Source of the DNA: Peribacillus muralis
GTDB taxonomy: Bacteria; Bacillota; Bacilli; Bacillales; DSM-1321
NCBI RefSeq assembly: GCF_001645685.2
Contig: NZ_CP017080.1
Location: forward strand, 191,001 to 255,000
DNA length: 64,000 nucleotides
Direction of reading: 5' to 3'
In this document: in pieces, positions 24,423-33,696 of the stretch
Layout: every line of letters starts with the position of its first letter
Position numbering within the stretch: position 1 is the stretch's first letter
Program-made: the position numbers and the translations under genes
Notes under the pieces: generated by a model
What the model was told of the DNA's origin: nothing
The model's input: only the letters and a program-made list of their open reading frames with translations
Databases searched by the model: none

Positions 24423-25445
24423 CTATGCTTTAGCTTTTATTAGTAAATAAAGAAAATACGGGACACCAATGATGGAGATGACGATCCCGACTGGCAATTC
24501 TGCCGGTGCAAAAACAGTTTTTGCAATGAAGTCGGATGCGATTACCAGAAGTGCGCCGATTGCCCCGGATACCGGGATCACCTGATTATGATGGATCCCT
24601 ACAAGATGCTTTGCGATGTGGGGAGCCATTAAACCGACGAAACCGATATTCCCGGAAACGGAAACGGAGGCACCCACCAATCCAATGCTGCATAGTAAAA
24701 GGATGATCGTTTCCTTTTCTACGGAAATCCCCAAACTTTTAACACTCGATTCTTCGAGCTGATACAAATCAAGTAAATAAGCTTTTTTCTTAATGATCGG
24801 AATCAGGATTATCATCCATGGTAACATGGATGCGATGTATTTCCAGTTCGCATCATATATCGTTCCTGAGAGCCAAACCGTTGCCATTTCAAAATCGGTC
24901 GATTTCATTTTTAATGACAAATATAAGGAAAGGGCACCGAAAGCGGAGCCTATAGCGATTCCGGTCAGTAAAAGGCGGCTCATGTCCAGGGACCCATTCT
25001 TCCAAGAGAATATGAAAATCAACAGTGCTGCCAAAAGACCTCCCACCAAACCGAACAACGGCAAACTCATGATGGAGAACCAGTCAGAGCCACTGGTTTG
25101 ACCTTGATAGAAAAACATGAATATGACAATGGCTGTCCCGGCGCCGGCATTGATGCCGAGAATGCCGGAATCGGCCAAGCCATTTTTCGTAACCCCTTGA
25201 ATGACAGTACCTGCAATTCCTAAGCTTACTCCCACCAAGCCGGCGATCACGATGCGGGGGAGCCTGAAATCAAAGATGACCAAATCATGATCGGGCACTG
25301 GATTCACCCTGAATAAGGTCTGAAGGACAGCCTTGACGGTCATGTCGAATGTACCGGATATCAAGCTGAAATAGCTGGTAACAACGATTAAACAGGAAAT
25401 GATGGTCATCGTTAGGGTGAAGCGCCACCGTGTATTCTTAACCAT
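24423..25445 (-). CDS. feuC: Ferric-bacillibactin permease FeuC
   Basis: A 340-residue FecCD-family permease with about ten membrane helices. Family motifs include 'FDFRLPRIVIAGLVGVSLGIAG', 'GLADSGILGINAGAG' and the cytoplasmic coupling loop 'NIGFVGLMAPHIAKHLVG'. ATG start with GGAGGAG upstream, overlapping the feuB end by eight bases. FeuB and FeuC form the channel through which ferric bacillibactin enters. Confidence 0.88.
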   Translation of the reverse strand: MVKNTRWRFTLTMTIISCLIVVTSYFSLISGTFDMTVKAVLQTLFRVNPVPDHDLVIFDFRLPRIVIAGLVGVSLGIAGTVIQGVTKNGLADSGILGINAGAGTAIVIFMFFYQGQTSGSDWFSIMSLPLFGLVGGLLAALLIFIFSWKNGSLDMSRLLLTGIAIGSAFGALSLYLSLKMKSTDFEMATVWLSGTIYDANWKYIASMLPWMIILIPIIKKKAYLLDLYQLEESSVKSLGISVEKETIILLLCSIGLVGASVSVSGNIGFVGLMAPHIAKHLVGIHHNQVIPVSGAIGALLVIASDFIAKTVFAPAELPVGIVISIIGVPYFLYLLIKAKA

Positions 25446-26445
25446 TCTTTTCTCCTCCTCTCGTTCTTATTAAGTACAGGAAGAAAGGAATGCCGATCAG
25501 GGAAGTTACGACTCCTATGGGGGTTTCGAATGGATAATTGACAAACCGGCTCAAGACGTCGCATAGAGCTAGGAAAACTGCACCAATTACCCCTGCACAT
25601 GGAACGATCCATTTATAATCAATCCCGATCAAAAACCGGGTGATGTGGGGGATGATAAGGCCAACAAAGCCGATTTTTCCTACAAGCGCCACGGCGATTC
25701 CCGTTAAGCAGATCACGGAAAGGAGGGCCACCGCTTTCACTACTCTCGTACGCTGACCTAAATTGATGGAAATTTCTTCGCCTAAAGATAAGATCGTAAC
25801 GGATTTTGAGATGGATAGGGCGAGGATGATCCCCACCATTCCACATGGTATAGCTAGTTTTAGTACATTGGGATCAATCTGGTGCAACCTCGAGTTGTAC
25901 CAAAAACTTACATTCTGGGAAATTTGGAAATAGGATGCTATGGCAGCGGAAATACTGCTTAAAAATGTCCCGATCACAGTCCCGATTATCGCTAATCGAA
26001 CAGGTGATAACCCATTTGGGAGCAGTGATCCAAAACCAAAGACAATTCCGGCCCCCAATGCAGAACCTAACATGGAAAAGAGGATCATTTGGAATGAAGA
26101 CATACCTGGAGCAAATACCATACAGAGTGTAATCACGAACGCAGAGCCATCCGTCACTCCCATAATTGAAGGGGATGCAAGATAATTTCTTGTCATCCCC
26201 TGCATGAGTGCTCCTGATATGGCTAAAAATGCCCCGACGAGAAGGGCACCCAAAACTCTTGGCAAACGAGAAGACATAATGATCGTATGGTCAACGTTCG
26301 CCGAGTCATAGTGGAAAATGGCATTCCATACCGTTATGGAATCTATATTTTTGGCACCATATAAAATCGATAAAACGATGGAAAAGCAAATCAATAGAGG
26401 TGCCATACAAAGAATTATTATAGGTAATGAATTTGTTTTGGCCAT
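25438..26445 (-). CDS. feuB: Ferric-bacillibactin permease FeuB
   Basis: A 335-residue FecCD-family permease, about ten membrane helices. Signatures include 'SSRLPRVLGALLVGAFLAISG', 'YLASPSIMGVTDGSAF' and the coupling loop 'KIGFVGLIIPHITRFLIG'. I place the start at the ATG at 26445 (AAGGTG 11 bases upstream) instead of the TTG three codons earlier. It pairs with FeuC and lies 22 bp after feuA. Confidence 0.87.
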   Translation of the reverse strand: MAKTNSLPIIILCMAPLLICFSIVLSILYGAKNIDSITVWNAIFHYDSANVDHTIIMSSRLPRVLGALLVGAFLAISGALMQGMTRNYLASPSIMGVTDGSAFVITLCMVFAPGMSSFQMILFSMLGSALGAGIVFGFGSLLPNGLSPVRLAIIGTVIGTFLSSISAAIASYFQISQNVSFWYNSRLHQIDPNVLKLAIPCGMVGIILALSISKSVTILSLGEEISINLGQRTRVVKAVALLSVICLTGIAVALVGKIGFVGLIIPHITRFLIGIDYKWIVPCAGVIGAVFLALCDVLSRFVNYPFETPIGVVTSLIGIPFFLYLIRTRGGEKNG

Positions 26446-26467
26446 ATCAATCAACGCACCTTACAAT

Positions 26468-27445
26468 TTATTTAGCTAAATCTTCCGTCGCAGCTTTCAG
26501 GAAAGCAGTTTTGCTCCAAGCCGTTCCACCTTGAGCAAGAGGATCAACCGAGTTTACAAACACTTTATTTTCTTTTACTGCCGTGATGCTCTTCCAAATG
26601 GAGTTGTTTTCCAGATCTTTTAAAGCTTCCGGTTTTTGTGCATTTTCACTTTCAGAGAATTGCAAGAAAACATAATCTGGATCAAGTTCAGCGAATTTTT
26701 CCAAAGAAATCATTTCTTGTGCTTTAATAGGTTTAATTTCTTCAGGAACAGTCAAGCCTAGGTCTTTATAAACGACTGGATTGAAGTAAACATCCTGAGG
26801 ATATAGGAAGAGGCTTCCGTTCCGGATCCTTACCACTAATACCTTTTTGTCCTTCAGTTTTCCACCGAGTTCCACTTTTGCTTTCGCAGCGTCATCATTA
26901 TAGGTTGTAATGATTTTTTCAGCTTCTTCTTTTTTACCTGTAAGGCTGGCCATTAACCGCAGGTTCGCTTCCCAATTAGTCGAAATATGAGAATATGGGA
27001 ATGTTGGCGCCACTTTGTCTAACTGCTCCGTTACGTTCGCCGGAGATTTAGAAGACCACATGATTACATCGGGCTTCATCCCGAGAAGAGTTTCATAGTT
27101 TGGCTGCATTTTTTCACCGATTGACTCTGCACCAGCAAGGTCCTTCGCTAAATATTCAGGAATTTCCCCGCCTACAGTAACGACACCCGTTGGCTTAACT
27201 CCCAATATGGCCGCATCCTCCATCGACTCCAAGCTAGCAGTGGCAATACTGGTGACTTTGGCTGGGATTGTATACTCTTTATCCAAATATGTAACGGTTT
27301 GGGTCTTCGCTTCTTTTTTTGCAGTGGTTTCTGTCTCTTTGCTTTTTTGTGAAGAATCCACGGAAGTCTTTTCGGCATTACCGCAAGCTCCTAGTCCTAA
27401 ACTGAATACCGTAGCCATTCCAAGTACGAATAATTGCTTTTTCAT
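26468..27445 (-). CDS. feuA: Bacillibactin-binding lipoprotein FeuA
   Basis: A 325-residue substrate-binding lipoprotein. The signal peptide ends in the lipobox LGAC with Cys21, followed by a Ser/Lys/Thr-rich tether. The Peripla_BP_2 fold follows, with the family's 'TYLDKEYTIPAKVTSIATAS' start and 'LLGMKPDVIMWSSKSP'. FeuA binds ferric bacillibactin or enterobactin in B. subtilis. First gene of the operon, ATG behind AAAGGGGAA, with a near-perfect Fur box about 150 bp upstream. Basic residues expected to hold the catecholate cannot be mapped without an alignment. Confidence 0.87.
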   Translation of the reverse strand: MKKQLFVLGMATVFSLGLGACGNAEKTSVDSSQKSKETETTAKKEAKTQTVTYLDKEYTIPAKVTSIATASLESMEDAAILGVKPTGVVTVGGEIPEYLAKDLAGAESIGEKMQPNYETLLGMKPDVIMWSSKSPANVTEQLDKVAPTFPYSHISTNWEANLRLMASLTGKKEEAEKIITTYNDDAAKAKVELGGKLKDKKVLVVRIRNGSLFLYPQDVYFNPVVYKDLGLTVPEEIKPIKAQEMISLEKFAELDPDYVFLQFSESENAQKPEALKDLENNSIWKSITAVKENKVFVNSVDPLAQGGTAWSKTAFLKAATEDLAK

Positions 27446-27592
27446 TAGTCGATTCCCCTTTTAAAATATATTAAATATCATTTATCGCTGCCTTATGGGA
27501 TCAAAAGAATGAATCCCATTTTGGTGAAAATCTAGTTTCACTTCCTTTTCCCGTTGAAATTAATAATAGCTTAACATAATAATGTGTGTTAA

Positions 27593-27607
27593 TGATAACG
27601 ATTATCA
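27593..27607. promoter_or_regulatory. Fur box of the feuABC operon
   Basis: TGATAACGATTATCA is a 7-1-7 repeat differing by one base from TGATAATNATTATCA; further GATTATC-type half-sites follow to about 27616. Confidence 0.8.
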
Positions 27608-27794
27608 TTATCATCATCACACGATATTAAATATATAATTAATCTTCCGATATTTCAAGAATAATTTTCCAAACTATACTTTTTGTTTGAATTTCCCACT
27701 AAAGAAAGATGGGAAAACACGCTGTAATAGGAGATGTAGTAATCTTTATTGTAAATTATGGTAAAAAATGAATATAGATAGTTGATATATTCAG

Positions 27795-27809
27795 TGAGAA
27801 GGATTATCA
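27795..27809. promoter_or_regulatory. Weak Fur box upstream of besA
   Basis: TGAGAAGGATTATCA: the right half-site is exact, the left has two mismatches, and the next bases (TTATC) add a third half. The box is about 115 bp upstream of the besA start. Confidence 0.5.
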
Positions 27810-27925
27810 TTATCGAAGTCATGGTAATCTTTCTCAATTTGAACCTTTAAAATTATGCTTGGTCACAGTTCATTTCGAAAATAGCAAATTAGATTACTAG
27901 TAATATGGTGGGGGAGTTCGATTGG

Positions 27926-28795
27926 ATGATACATAAAAAAATGGATACAAGCGCAACGAGTACGACGGCTGGAAGCGGAGAAGTTACGATAAAAGGAACA
28001 GAGCGGAGCATCATGCATTCAAGCACTGGGAATCGTGAGTTTAACATCTTCGTATCCAAGCCGCAGGAAGAGCCGCCACCCTCAGGATATCCGGTCATTT
28101 ATTTACTTGATGCAAACTCGGTGTTCGGGACCATGGTTGAGGCGGTACGGTTGCAATCACGACGACCAGAGAAGTCGGGTGTGGTTCCTGCCATAATCGT
28201 GGGCATTGGTTATCGCACCAATGGACCATTTTCTTCTGAGCGTTATTACGATTTTACATTACCGGTGGCTGCTACCGAATTACCTGAAAGACCGGATGGA
28301 AGTCCTTGGCCTGCACATGGGGGCGCGGAAAACTTCCTGAAATTCATCGAAGAAGATTTAAAACCTGAAATCGGTAACAGGTACAAGATCGATCATGATA
28401 GCCAAACCTTATTCGGACATTCCCTTGGCGGACTTTTCGCTTTATATGTTTTATATACAAATCCATATGCATTCAAAAATTACATAGCTGGAAGCCCATC
28501 CCTTCATTGGAACAAGAATTGGTTCCACGAGGAAGAAGGCACGTTCCTTTCCAGGCTGAAACAAGGAGACGGGGATATTTCCATAATGCTTGGAGTGGGG
28601 GAGCAAGAAGGCACGCATAAAAGCGGCATGAATGAAAATGCACGGGAATTAGCGACACGTTTATCCATCATCGAGAGCGGAATGAACGTTCAATTCAAGG
28701 AGTTCGAAGAGGAAGGGCACCTTTCCGTTTTACCGCCTTTGATTAACAGGGCCTTGCGTTTTGCATTGCATCGAAATGTGCCAGGTGGTGAATAG
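27926..28795 (+). CDS. besA: Bacillibactin trilactone esterase BesA
   Basis: A 289-residue alpha/beta hydrolase of the Fes/BesA family (Putative_esterase). The nucleophile elbow GHSLGG places the catalytic Ser at 166. 'VIYLLDANSVFGTM' and 'IIVGIGYRTN' supply the oxyanion region, and the His is probably in 'EEEGHLSVLPP'. BesA cleaves ferric bacillibactin in the cytoplasm to release iron. I start at the ATG at 27926, nine bases after GGGGGAG; an ATG at 27905 lies upstream of that site. Divergent from feuA, so uptake and hydrolysis genes share an iron-controlled region. Confidence 0.88.
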   Translation: MIHKKMDTSATSTTAGSGEVTIKGTERSIMHSSTGNREFNIFVSKPQEEPPPSGYPVIYLLDANSVFGTMVEAVRLQSRRPEKSGVVPAIIVGIGYRTNGPFSSERYYDFTLPVAATELPERPDGSPWPAHGGAENFLKFIEEDLKPEIGNRYKIDHDSQTLFGHSLGGLFALYVLYTNPYAFKNYIAGSPSLHWNKNWFHEEEGTFLSRLKQGDGDISIMLGVGEQEGTHKSGMNENARELATRLSIIESGMNVQFKEFEEEGHLSVLPPLINRALRFALHRNVPGGE

Positions 28796-28824
28796 GACTT
28801 TCTGATTAAATCAGCAAAAGGTAC

Positions 28825-28853
28825 TTGACCATCAAGTTTTTAATATATATCAT
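28825..28853 (+). promoter_or_regulatory. SigA promoter of the dhb operon
   Basis: TTGACC, 17-bp spacer, TATCAT. The Fur box begins 19 bp after the -10. Confidence 0.65.
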
Positions 28854-28871
28854 TTACCTGTAGATTCCAAT

Positions 28872-28886
28872 TGATAATGATTATCA
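28872..28886. promoter_or_regulatory. Perfect Fur box of the dhb operon
   Basis: TGATAATGATTATCA matches the 7-1-7 consensus without mismatch, and the following TTATTAG extends the overlap. It lies just after the predicted transcription start. Confidence 0.9.
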
Positions 28887-29012
28887 TTATTAGTTGGATT
28901 CTTGCGTTTTGCAGCATTAGTTAATGGTTTATGCCGTGTATCGCCCCAGATTAGAGGGTGATGGAAATTGAGCTACTATACATTGAAAATTTGAAGTGGG
29001 AAAGGGAGTGTC

Positions 29013-29801
29013 ATGGTGGACTTTTTGGAATGCAGTGGGAAAGTTGCGCTTGTAACGGGAGGTGCCCAAGGGATCGGAGCCGCAGTCGTACATGCCTTGG
29101 CAAAGCTGGGTATGGTGGTTGCGGCAATTGATTATAATGCCGAAAAGCTAAATGGCCACGTGAATGAATTGAAATCTCAAGGGTTGGATGTACATGCTTA
29201 TGCGGCTGATGTAAGTGACGGTCGTGCAATCGTTGGCATAGTCGATGAAATTGAACGTGATATCGGACCTATTGAGACATTGGTCAATGTCGCGGGGGTC
29301 CTGCGTACAGGATTGATCGAATCGTTCAGTGACCAAGATTGGGAAAAGATATTTGCCGTCAATACCACTGGTGTTTTTAATGTCTCCCGTTCAGTGAGCA
29401 CATACATGATGGCGAGGAAAAGGGGTTCGATCGTAACGGTGGGATCCAACGCAGCAAGCGTCCCTAGAATTTCACTGGGCGCGTATGCAGCATCAAAAGC
29501 AGCTGCCGTCATGTTCACTAAATGCCTAGGGCTGGAATTGGCCCAATATAATATTCGCTGTAACATCGTCTCGCCAGGATCTACGGATACGGAGATGCAG
29601 TGGTCGATGTGGAACGACGATAATGGCGCACAAGCGGTTATCAATGGGATGCCCGAGACATACAAAGTAGGAATACCACTGAATAAAATAGCCTTGCCTT
29701 CCGATATTGTCGACGCCATTTTGTTTTTCATATCCAATCAATCGAATCATATTACGATGAGTAATTTATGTGTGGATGGCGGGGCCACTTTAGGTGCTTG
29801 A
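29013..29801 (+). CDS. dhbA: 2,3-dihydro-2,3-dihydroxybenzoate dehydrogenase DhbA
   Basis: A 262-residue short-chain dehydrogenase making 2,3-dihydroxybenzoate from its dihydro form with NAD+. The cofactor motif TGGAQGIG is at 15-22, 'LVNVAGVLRTG' holds the NAG-type turn, and the catalytic Tyr158 and Lys162 stand in 'GAYAASK'. First gene of the dhb operon. ATG at 29013 follows GGGAGTG. The order dhbA-C-E-B-F is as in B. subtilis. Confidence 0.92.
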   Translation: MVDFLECSGKVALVTGGAQGIGAAVVHALAKLGMVVAAIDYNAEKLNGHVNELKSQGLDVHAYAADVSDGRAIVGIVDEIERDIGPIETLVNVAGVLRTGLIESFSDQDWEKIFAVNTTGVFNVSRSVSTYMMARKRGSIVTVGSNAASVPRISLGAYAASKAAAVMFTKCLGLELAQYNIRCNIVSPGSTDTEMQWSMWNDDNGAQAVINGMPETYKVGIPLNKIALPSDIVDAILFFISNQSNHITMSNLCVDGGATLGA

Positions 29802-29856
29802 TGCAGATCATTCATTTTCGGTCTGAATATTACGTGAATTTGGAGGGTTTTAAAAT

Positions 29857-31080
29857 ATGATGAAAAGTAAAGAGAATTCAACCGTATTGGAAAAACAACT
29901 GTTGGACGATTATAAGGTCGGGGATTTTTTCCTGGCATCGCCTTCTCAAACACTTCTTGGAAAAGGTTCTTTTCTGACAGTACCAAGTGATTCGGAAGAT
30001 CGTGATCAAATGAAAAGCCTTGCGGCGCGTGTGACGGCTGCATTAAGAGCTGCAAAAGAGCAAGGCCACCCGAATCCGATGGTAACGGGTGCCGTACCAT
30101 TCGATTATGAAAAGGAAGCCCAGCTCATCATACCCGAAATGATTTGGTCATCAGTACCTTTGCAAGACATAGACACAAGCCAGCCTGCGGAAACTTCGAA
30201 GCCGAACTATGAGATCGAATCGGTACCGGAACCGGCTCGTTATATGGATGGAGTGGAACAAGGCCTTACTCATATTAAAAGCGGCCATCTTGACAAGATT
30301 GTCTTATCAAGATCGTTGCATCTCACTTCATCGGAAACGGTGAATATCAATCAGTTGCTTCAAAATTTGGCACGCCACAATAAGAAGGGGTATACCTTTG
30401 CCGTGGATTTACCTCAGCCGGAAACGGAAAACGCTGAATCCGATAACTTGAAAACACTTATCGGGGCTAGTCCTGAATTACTTGTTTCAAGAACGGGATT
30501 ACAGGTGGTGGCCAACCCTTTGGCAGGCTCCAGGCCTAGGAGTGACGATCCGACCGAGGATAAGAGACGGGCGGAAGAACTACTTTCCTCCACTAAGGAT
30601 TTACATGAACATGCTGTTGTCGTCCACGCTGTAGCAGAAGCTTTGCGTCCATTTTTCAAAAAAATAGATGTTCCGGAAAAACCATCAGTGATACATACCG
30701 AAACCATGTGGCATCTATCTACAGAAGTAAAAGGAGAACTTGTGGATCCTGCAACTTCCTCGTTGGAGCTGGCGATTGCACTTCATCCGACTCCTGCCGT
30801 TTGCGGATCGCCGTCCGGGTTGGCCAGGGAAGCCATTCAGGAAATCGAACCGTTTGATCGTGGCTTCTTTACAGGCATGGTCGGCTGGTGCAATGCAGAA
30901 GGAGACGGTGAATGGATCGTTACCATTCGGTGTGCGGAGGTAGAGAAACGGGTTCTTCGCTTATTTGCAGGGGCAGGAGTCGTTGCGGAATCCAAGCCAG
31001 AAGAGGAATTGGCTGAAACATCGGCTAAATTCCAAACGATGCTGCGAGCAATGGGAATAGATGCAAAGTCATTAAACTAA
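29857..31080 (+). CDS. dhbC: Isochorismate synthase DhbC
   Basis: A 407-residue chorismate-binding enzyme converting chorismate to isochorismate, the entry to DHB. Visible family elements are '[16 protein letters not shown]', '[14 protein letters not shown]', '[16 protein letters not shown]' and the C-terminal '[20 protein letters not shown]' with '[20 protein letters not shown]'. ATG start with GGAGGG upstream (a second ATG follows immediately). Length equals the family norm (about 400). Confidence 0.92.
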   Translation: MMKSKENSTVLEKQLLDDYKVGDFFLASPSQTLLGKGSFLTVPSDSEDRDQMKSLAARVTAALRAAKEQGHPNPMVTGAVPFDYEKEAQLIIPEMIWSSVPLQDIDTSQPAETSKPNYEIESVPEPARYMDGVEQGLTHIKSGHLDKIVLSRSLHLTSSETVNINQLLQNLARHNKKGYTFAVDLPQPETENAESDNLKTLIGASPELLVSRTGLQVVANPLAGSRPRSDDPTEDKRRAEELLSSTKDLHEHAVVVHAVAEALRPFFKKIDVPEKPSVIHTETMWHLSTEVKGELVDPATSSLELAIALHPTPAVCGSPSGLAREAIQEIEPFDRGFFTGMVGWCNAEGDGEWIVTIRCAEVEKRVLRLFAGAGVVAESKPEEELAETSAKFQTMLRAMGIDAKSLN

Positions 31081-31100
31081 AGTGTGTGGGGGGATAACGA

Positions 31101-32723
31101 ATGTTAACAGGGTGTTCTTCGTGGCCTGAGGATTATGCGGAATTATATAAAAGGGAGGGGTGTTGGGAAGGGGAAACCTTCGGGGAAATGTTGCGTGATC
31201 GTGCCGAGAAACAAGGCGACTTGATCGCCATTACCAGCGGAGACAGAAACATGAGCTATGCGGAATTGGATAATCGAGCCGATCGCTTGGCTGCAGGTTT
31301 TCAGGAACTGGGAATCAAACAAATGGACAGGGTAGTCGTCCAGCTCCCCAACGTAATCGAGTTCTTTGAGGTTTGCTTTGCATTATTCAGATTAGGTGCA
31401 TTGCCCGTGTTTGCCCTTCCATCACATCGAAGCAGTGAAATTAACTATTTTTGCGAATTCGCTGAGGCGGTTGCCTACATCATCCCTGATAAGAATGCTG
31501 GTTTCGACCATCGTACGCTTGCTAGAGGTGCAAAAGAAAAGAATGAAAAATTAAACGTCATTGTCACAGGTGATGCTGCAGAATTCGTGGATTTGGCTGA
31601 TTTATATATCGATCCAAAAAAAATCGAAGCAAAAGTGGCTTCAAGTGACATTGCCTTCCTTCAACTATCCGGGGGAAGTACAGGGCTCTCCAAACTGATT
31701 CCAAGAACACATGATGATTATATGTACAGTTTGAAGGTTAGCGCCGAGATTTGCCAGATGAACAAGGATAGTGTTTATCTCGCCGTGCTTCCGGTTGCCC
31801 ATAACTTTCCAATGAGCTCGCCAGGTACCCTTGGCACCCTCTATGCAGGTGGCAGGGTGGTGCTTTCACCGGGCCCGAGTCCTGACGAAGCTTTCCCGCT
31901 TATTGAAAAACAAGGCGTGACGATTACGGCTCTTGTGCCGCCCCTTGCTTTGAGATGGCTTGATGCAATATCCACCCGTGACCATGATTTATCAAGCCTT
32001 CAAGTGCTGCAGGTGGGCGGGGCCAAGTTCAGTGCGGAAGCCGCCCGTCGGGTATATCCTGCTTTTGGGTGTAAATTGCAACAAGTATTTGGCATGGCAG
32101 AAGGACTGGTTAACTATACAAGATTAGACGATCCTGAAGAAATCATTGTCAATACTCAAGGCAGACCGATGTCGGAATATGATGAAGTGCGCATTGTCGA
32201 TGAGGAAGACAGAGATGTTGCTCAGGGCGAGGTGGGTCATTTGCTAACGAGGGGCCCTTACACCATCCGTGGCTATTACAAAGCGGAAGAGCATAATGCG
32301 AAAGCATTCACGATAGATGGATTTTACCGAACAGGTGACTTGGTAAGTATGACCGCGTCAGGCTATATCGTTGTAGAAGGACGGGATAAGGACCAAATCA
32401 ATCGGGGCGGTGAAAAGATTGCCGCGGAGGAAGTGGAAAACCATCTCCTGGCACATGAAGCTGTACATGATGTGGCCATCGTTTCCATGTCCGACGATTA
32501 TTTAGGCGAAAGATCCTGCGCCTTTGTGATACCGCGCCAGAAGGCACCGTCCGCAAAGGAGCTTAAATTATTCCTGAAGGAGCGGGGGCTTGCCGCCTTT
32601 AAGATTCCTGACCGGATTGAGTTCACCGAATCCTTTCCAAAGACGCCGTTAGGAAAAGTGAGTAAAAAAGCCTTGCGGCAAATCATATCAGATAAACTGA
32701 ACGATCAACTTACACTGAAGTAA
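31101..32723 (+). CDS. dhbE: 2,3-dihydroxybenzoate-AMP ligase DhbE
   Basis: A 540-residue stand-alone adenylating enzyme. It activates DHB with ATP and loads it on the aryl carrier domain of DhbB. The P-loop-like core is '[18 protein letters not shown]'. The aryl-acid pocket region holds '[16 protein letters not shown]', the hallmark of DHB/salicylate activators. The hinge and catalytic Lys regions are 'FYRTGDLV' and '[13 protein letters not shown]'. ATG start behind GTGTGGGGGG, 20 bp after dhbC. Confidence 0.93.
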   Translation: MLTGCSSWPEDYAELYKREGCWEGETFGEMLRDRAEKQGDLIAITSGDRNMSYAELDNRADRLAAGFQELGIKQMDRVVVQLPNVIEFFEVCFALFRLGALPVFALPSHRSSEINYFCEFAEAVAYIIPDKNAGFDHRTLARGAKEKNEKLNVIVTGDAAEFVDLADLYIDPKKIEAKVASSDIAFLQLSGGSTGLSKLIPRTHDDYMYSLKVSAEICQMNKDSVYLAVLPVAHNFPMSSPGTLGTLYAGGRVVLSPGPSPDEAFPLIEKQGVTITALVPPLALRWLDAISTRDHDLSSLQVLQVGGAKFSAEAARRVYPAFGCKLQQVFGMAEGLVNYTRLDDPEEIIVNTQGRPMSEYDEVRIVDEEDRDVAQGEVGHLLTRGPYTIRGYYKAEEHNAKAFTIDGFYRTGDLVSMTASGYIVVEGRDKDQINRGGEKIAAEEVENHLLAHEAVHDVAIVSMSDDYLGERSCAFVIPRQKAPSAKELKLFLKERGLAAFKIPDRIEFTESFPKTPLGKVSKKALRQIISDKLNDQLTLK

Positions 32724-32753
32724 AAAAAAACATACATAGAAGGAGTGATTATG

Positions 32754-33668
32754 ATGGCTATTCCTGCTATCACACCATACGCAATGCCTGTAGAATCCGA
32801 GTTACCAAATAATAAAGTTTCGTGGAAAGCAGATTCATCGCGTGCAGTGCTTCTCGTTCATGACATGCAACAATATTTCCTCGATTACTATACAGTAACC
32901 GAATCACCGATAACGGAGCTGATATCACATATACAGGCAATAAAAAGCCGTTGTGTGGACCTGGGCATCCCTGTTGTCTATACAGCTCAACCTGGCAATC
33001 AAAACCCTGAGGACCGTGCACTGCTTACTGACTTTTGGGGCCCGGGACTTGATGACGATATCAATCAAACTAAAGTCGTTGACGAGGTTGCTCCAAGCGA
33101 GGAAGACATTGTCCTTACCAAATGGCGTTATAGTGCATTCAAACGGACGAATCTCCTTGAAATGATGAGGGAGCAAGGGCGCGATCAACTTATCATTTGT
33201 GGGGTCTATGCACATATCGGCTGTCTTCTGACAGCAAGTGAGGCCTTCATGCAAGATATTGAACCATTCCTTATAACGGATGCAGTAGCGGACTTTTCAT
33301 TAGAGGAGCATAAAATGGCGATTAAGTATGCAGCTGAACGTTGTGCCGTCATAACAACGACATCACGGTTGCTCGAACAGTTGAATAGCGATGAACAAGC
33401 AGCAAGCGGGACCGTACAAGAAAAAGATGTTCATGGTTTGACGTTGGATGGCTTGAGGGTGGCAATAGCTGATCTTCTTGGTGAATCCCCATCGGATATA
33501 GGTGACAACGAGGATCTAGTGGATATAGGAATGGATTCGATTAGAATGATGAGCCTTGTTGAAATCCTAAGGGGAAAAGGGGCGGAAATCAATTTCATGC
33601 AGATGGCTGAAAAACCTACACTCGCCGCGTGGTGGGAATTATTATCTTCCCAAAAAGTGTTAGCTTGA
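32754..33668 (+). CDS. dhbB: Isochorismatase with aryl carrier domain DhbB
   Basis: A 304-residue bifunctional protein. Residues 1-210 are the isochorismatase ('VLLVHDMQQYF', 'VVYTAQPG', 'YAHIGCLLTASEAF'), which makes the dihydro-DHB that DhbA oxidises. Residues 228-300 are the aryl carrier domain with the phosphopantetheine Ser262 in 'DIGMDSIRMM'. I start at ATG 32754, well placed after AAGGAGTG and matching the MAIPAI start of B. subtilis DhbB; a GTG and an ATG just upstream overlap or crowd the ribosome site. Confidence 0.92.
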   Translation: MAIPAITPYAMPVESELPNNKVSWKADSSRAVLLVHDMQQYFLDYYTVTESPITELISHIQAIKSRCVDLGIPVVYTAQPGNQNPEDRALLTDFWGPGLDDDINQTKVVDEVAPSEEDIVLTKWRYSAFKRTNLLEMMREQGRDQLIICGVYAHIGCLLTASEAFMQDIEPFLITDAVADFSLEEHKMAIKYAAERCAVITTTSRLLEQLNSDEQAASGTVQEKDVHGLTLDGLRVAIADLLGESPSDIGDNEDLVDIGMDSIRMMSLVEILRGKGAEINFMQMAEKPTLAAWWELLSSQKVLA

Positions 33669-33696
33669 ATTAGAAACAAGAAGGAGGTAATTCGGA

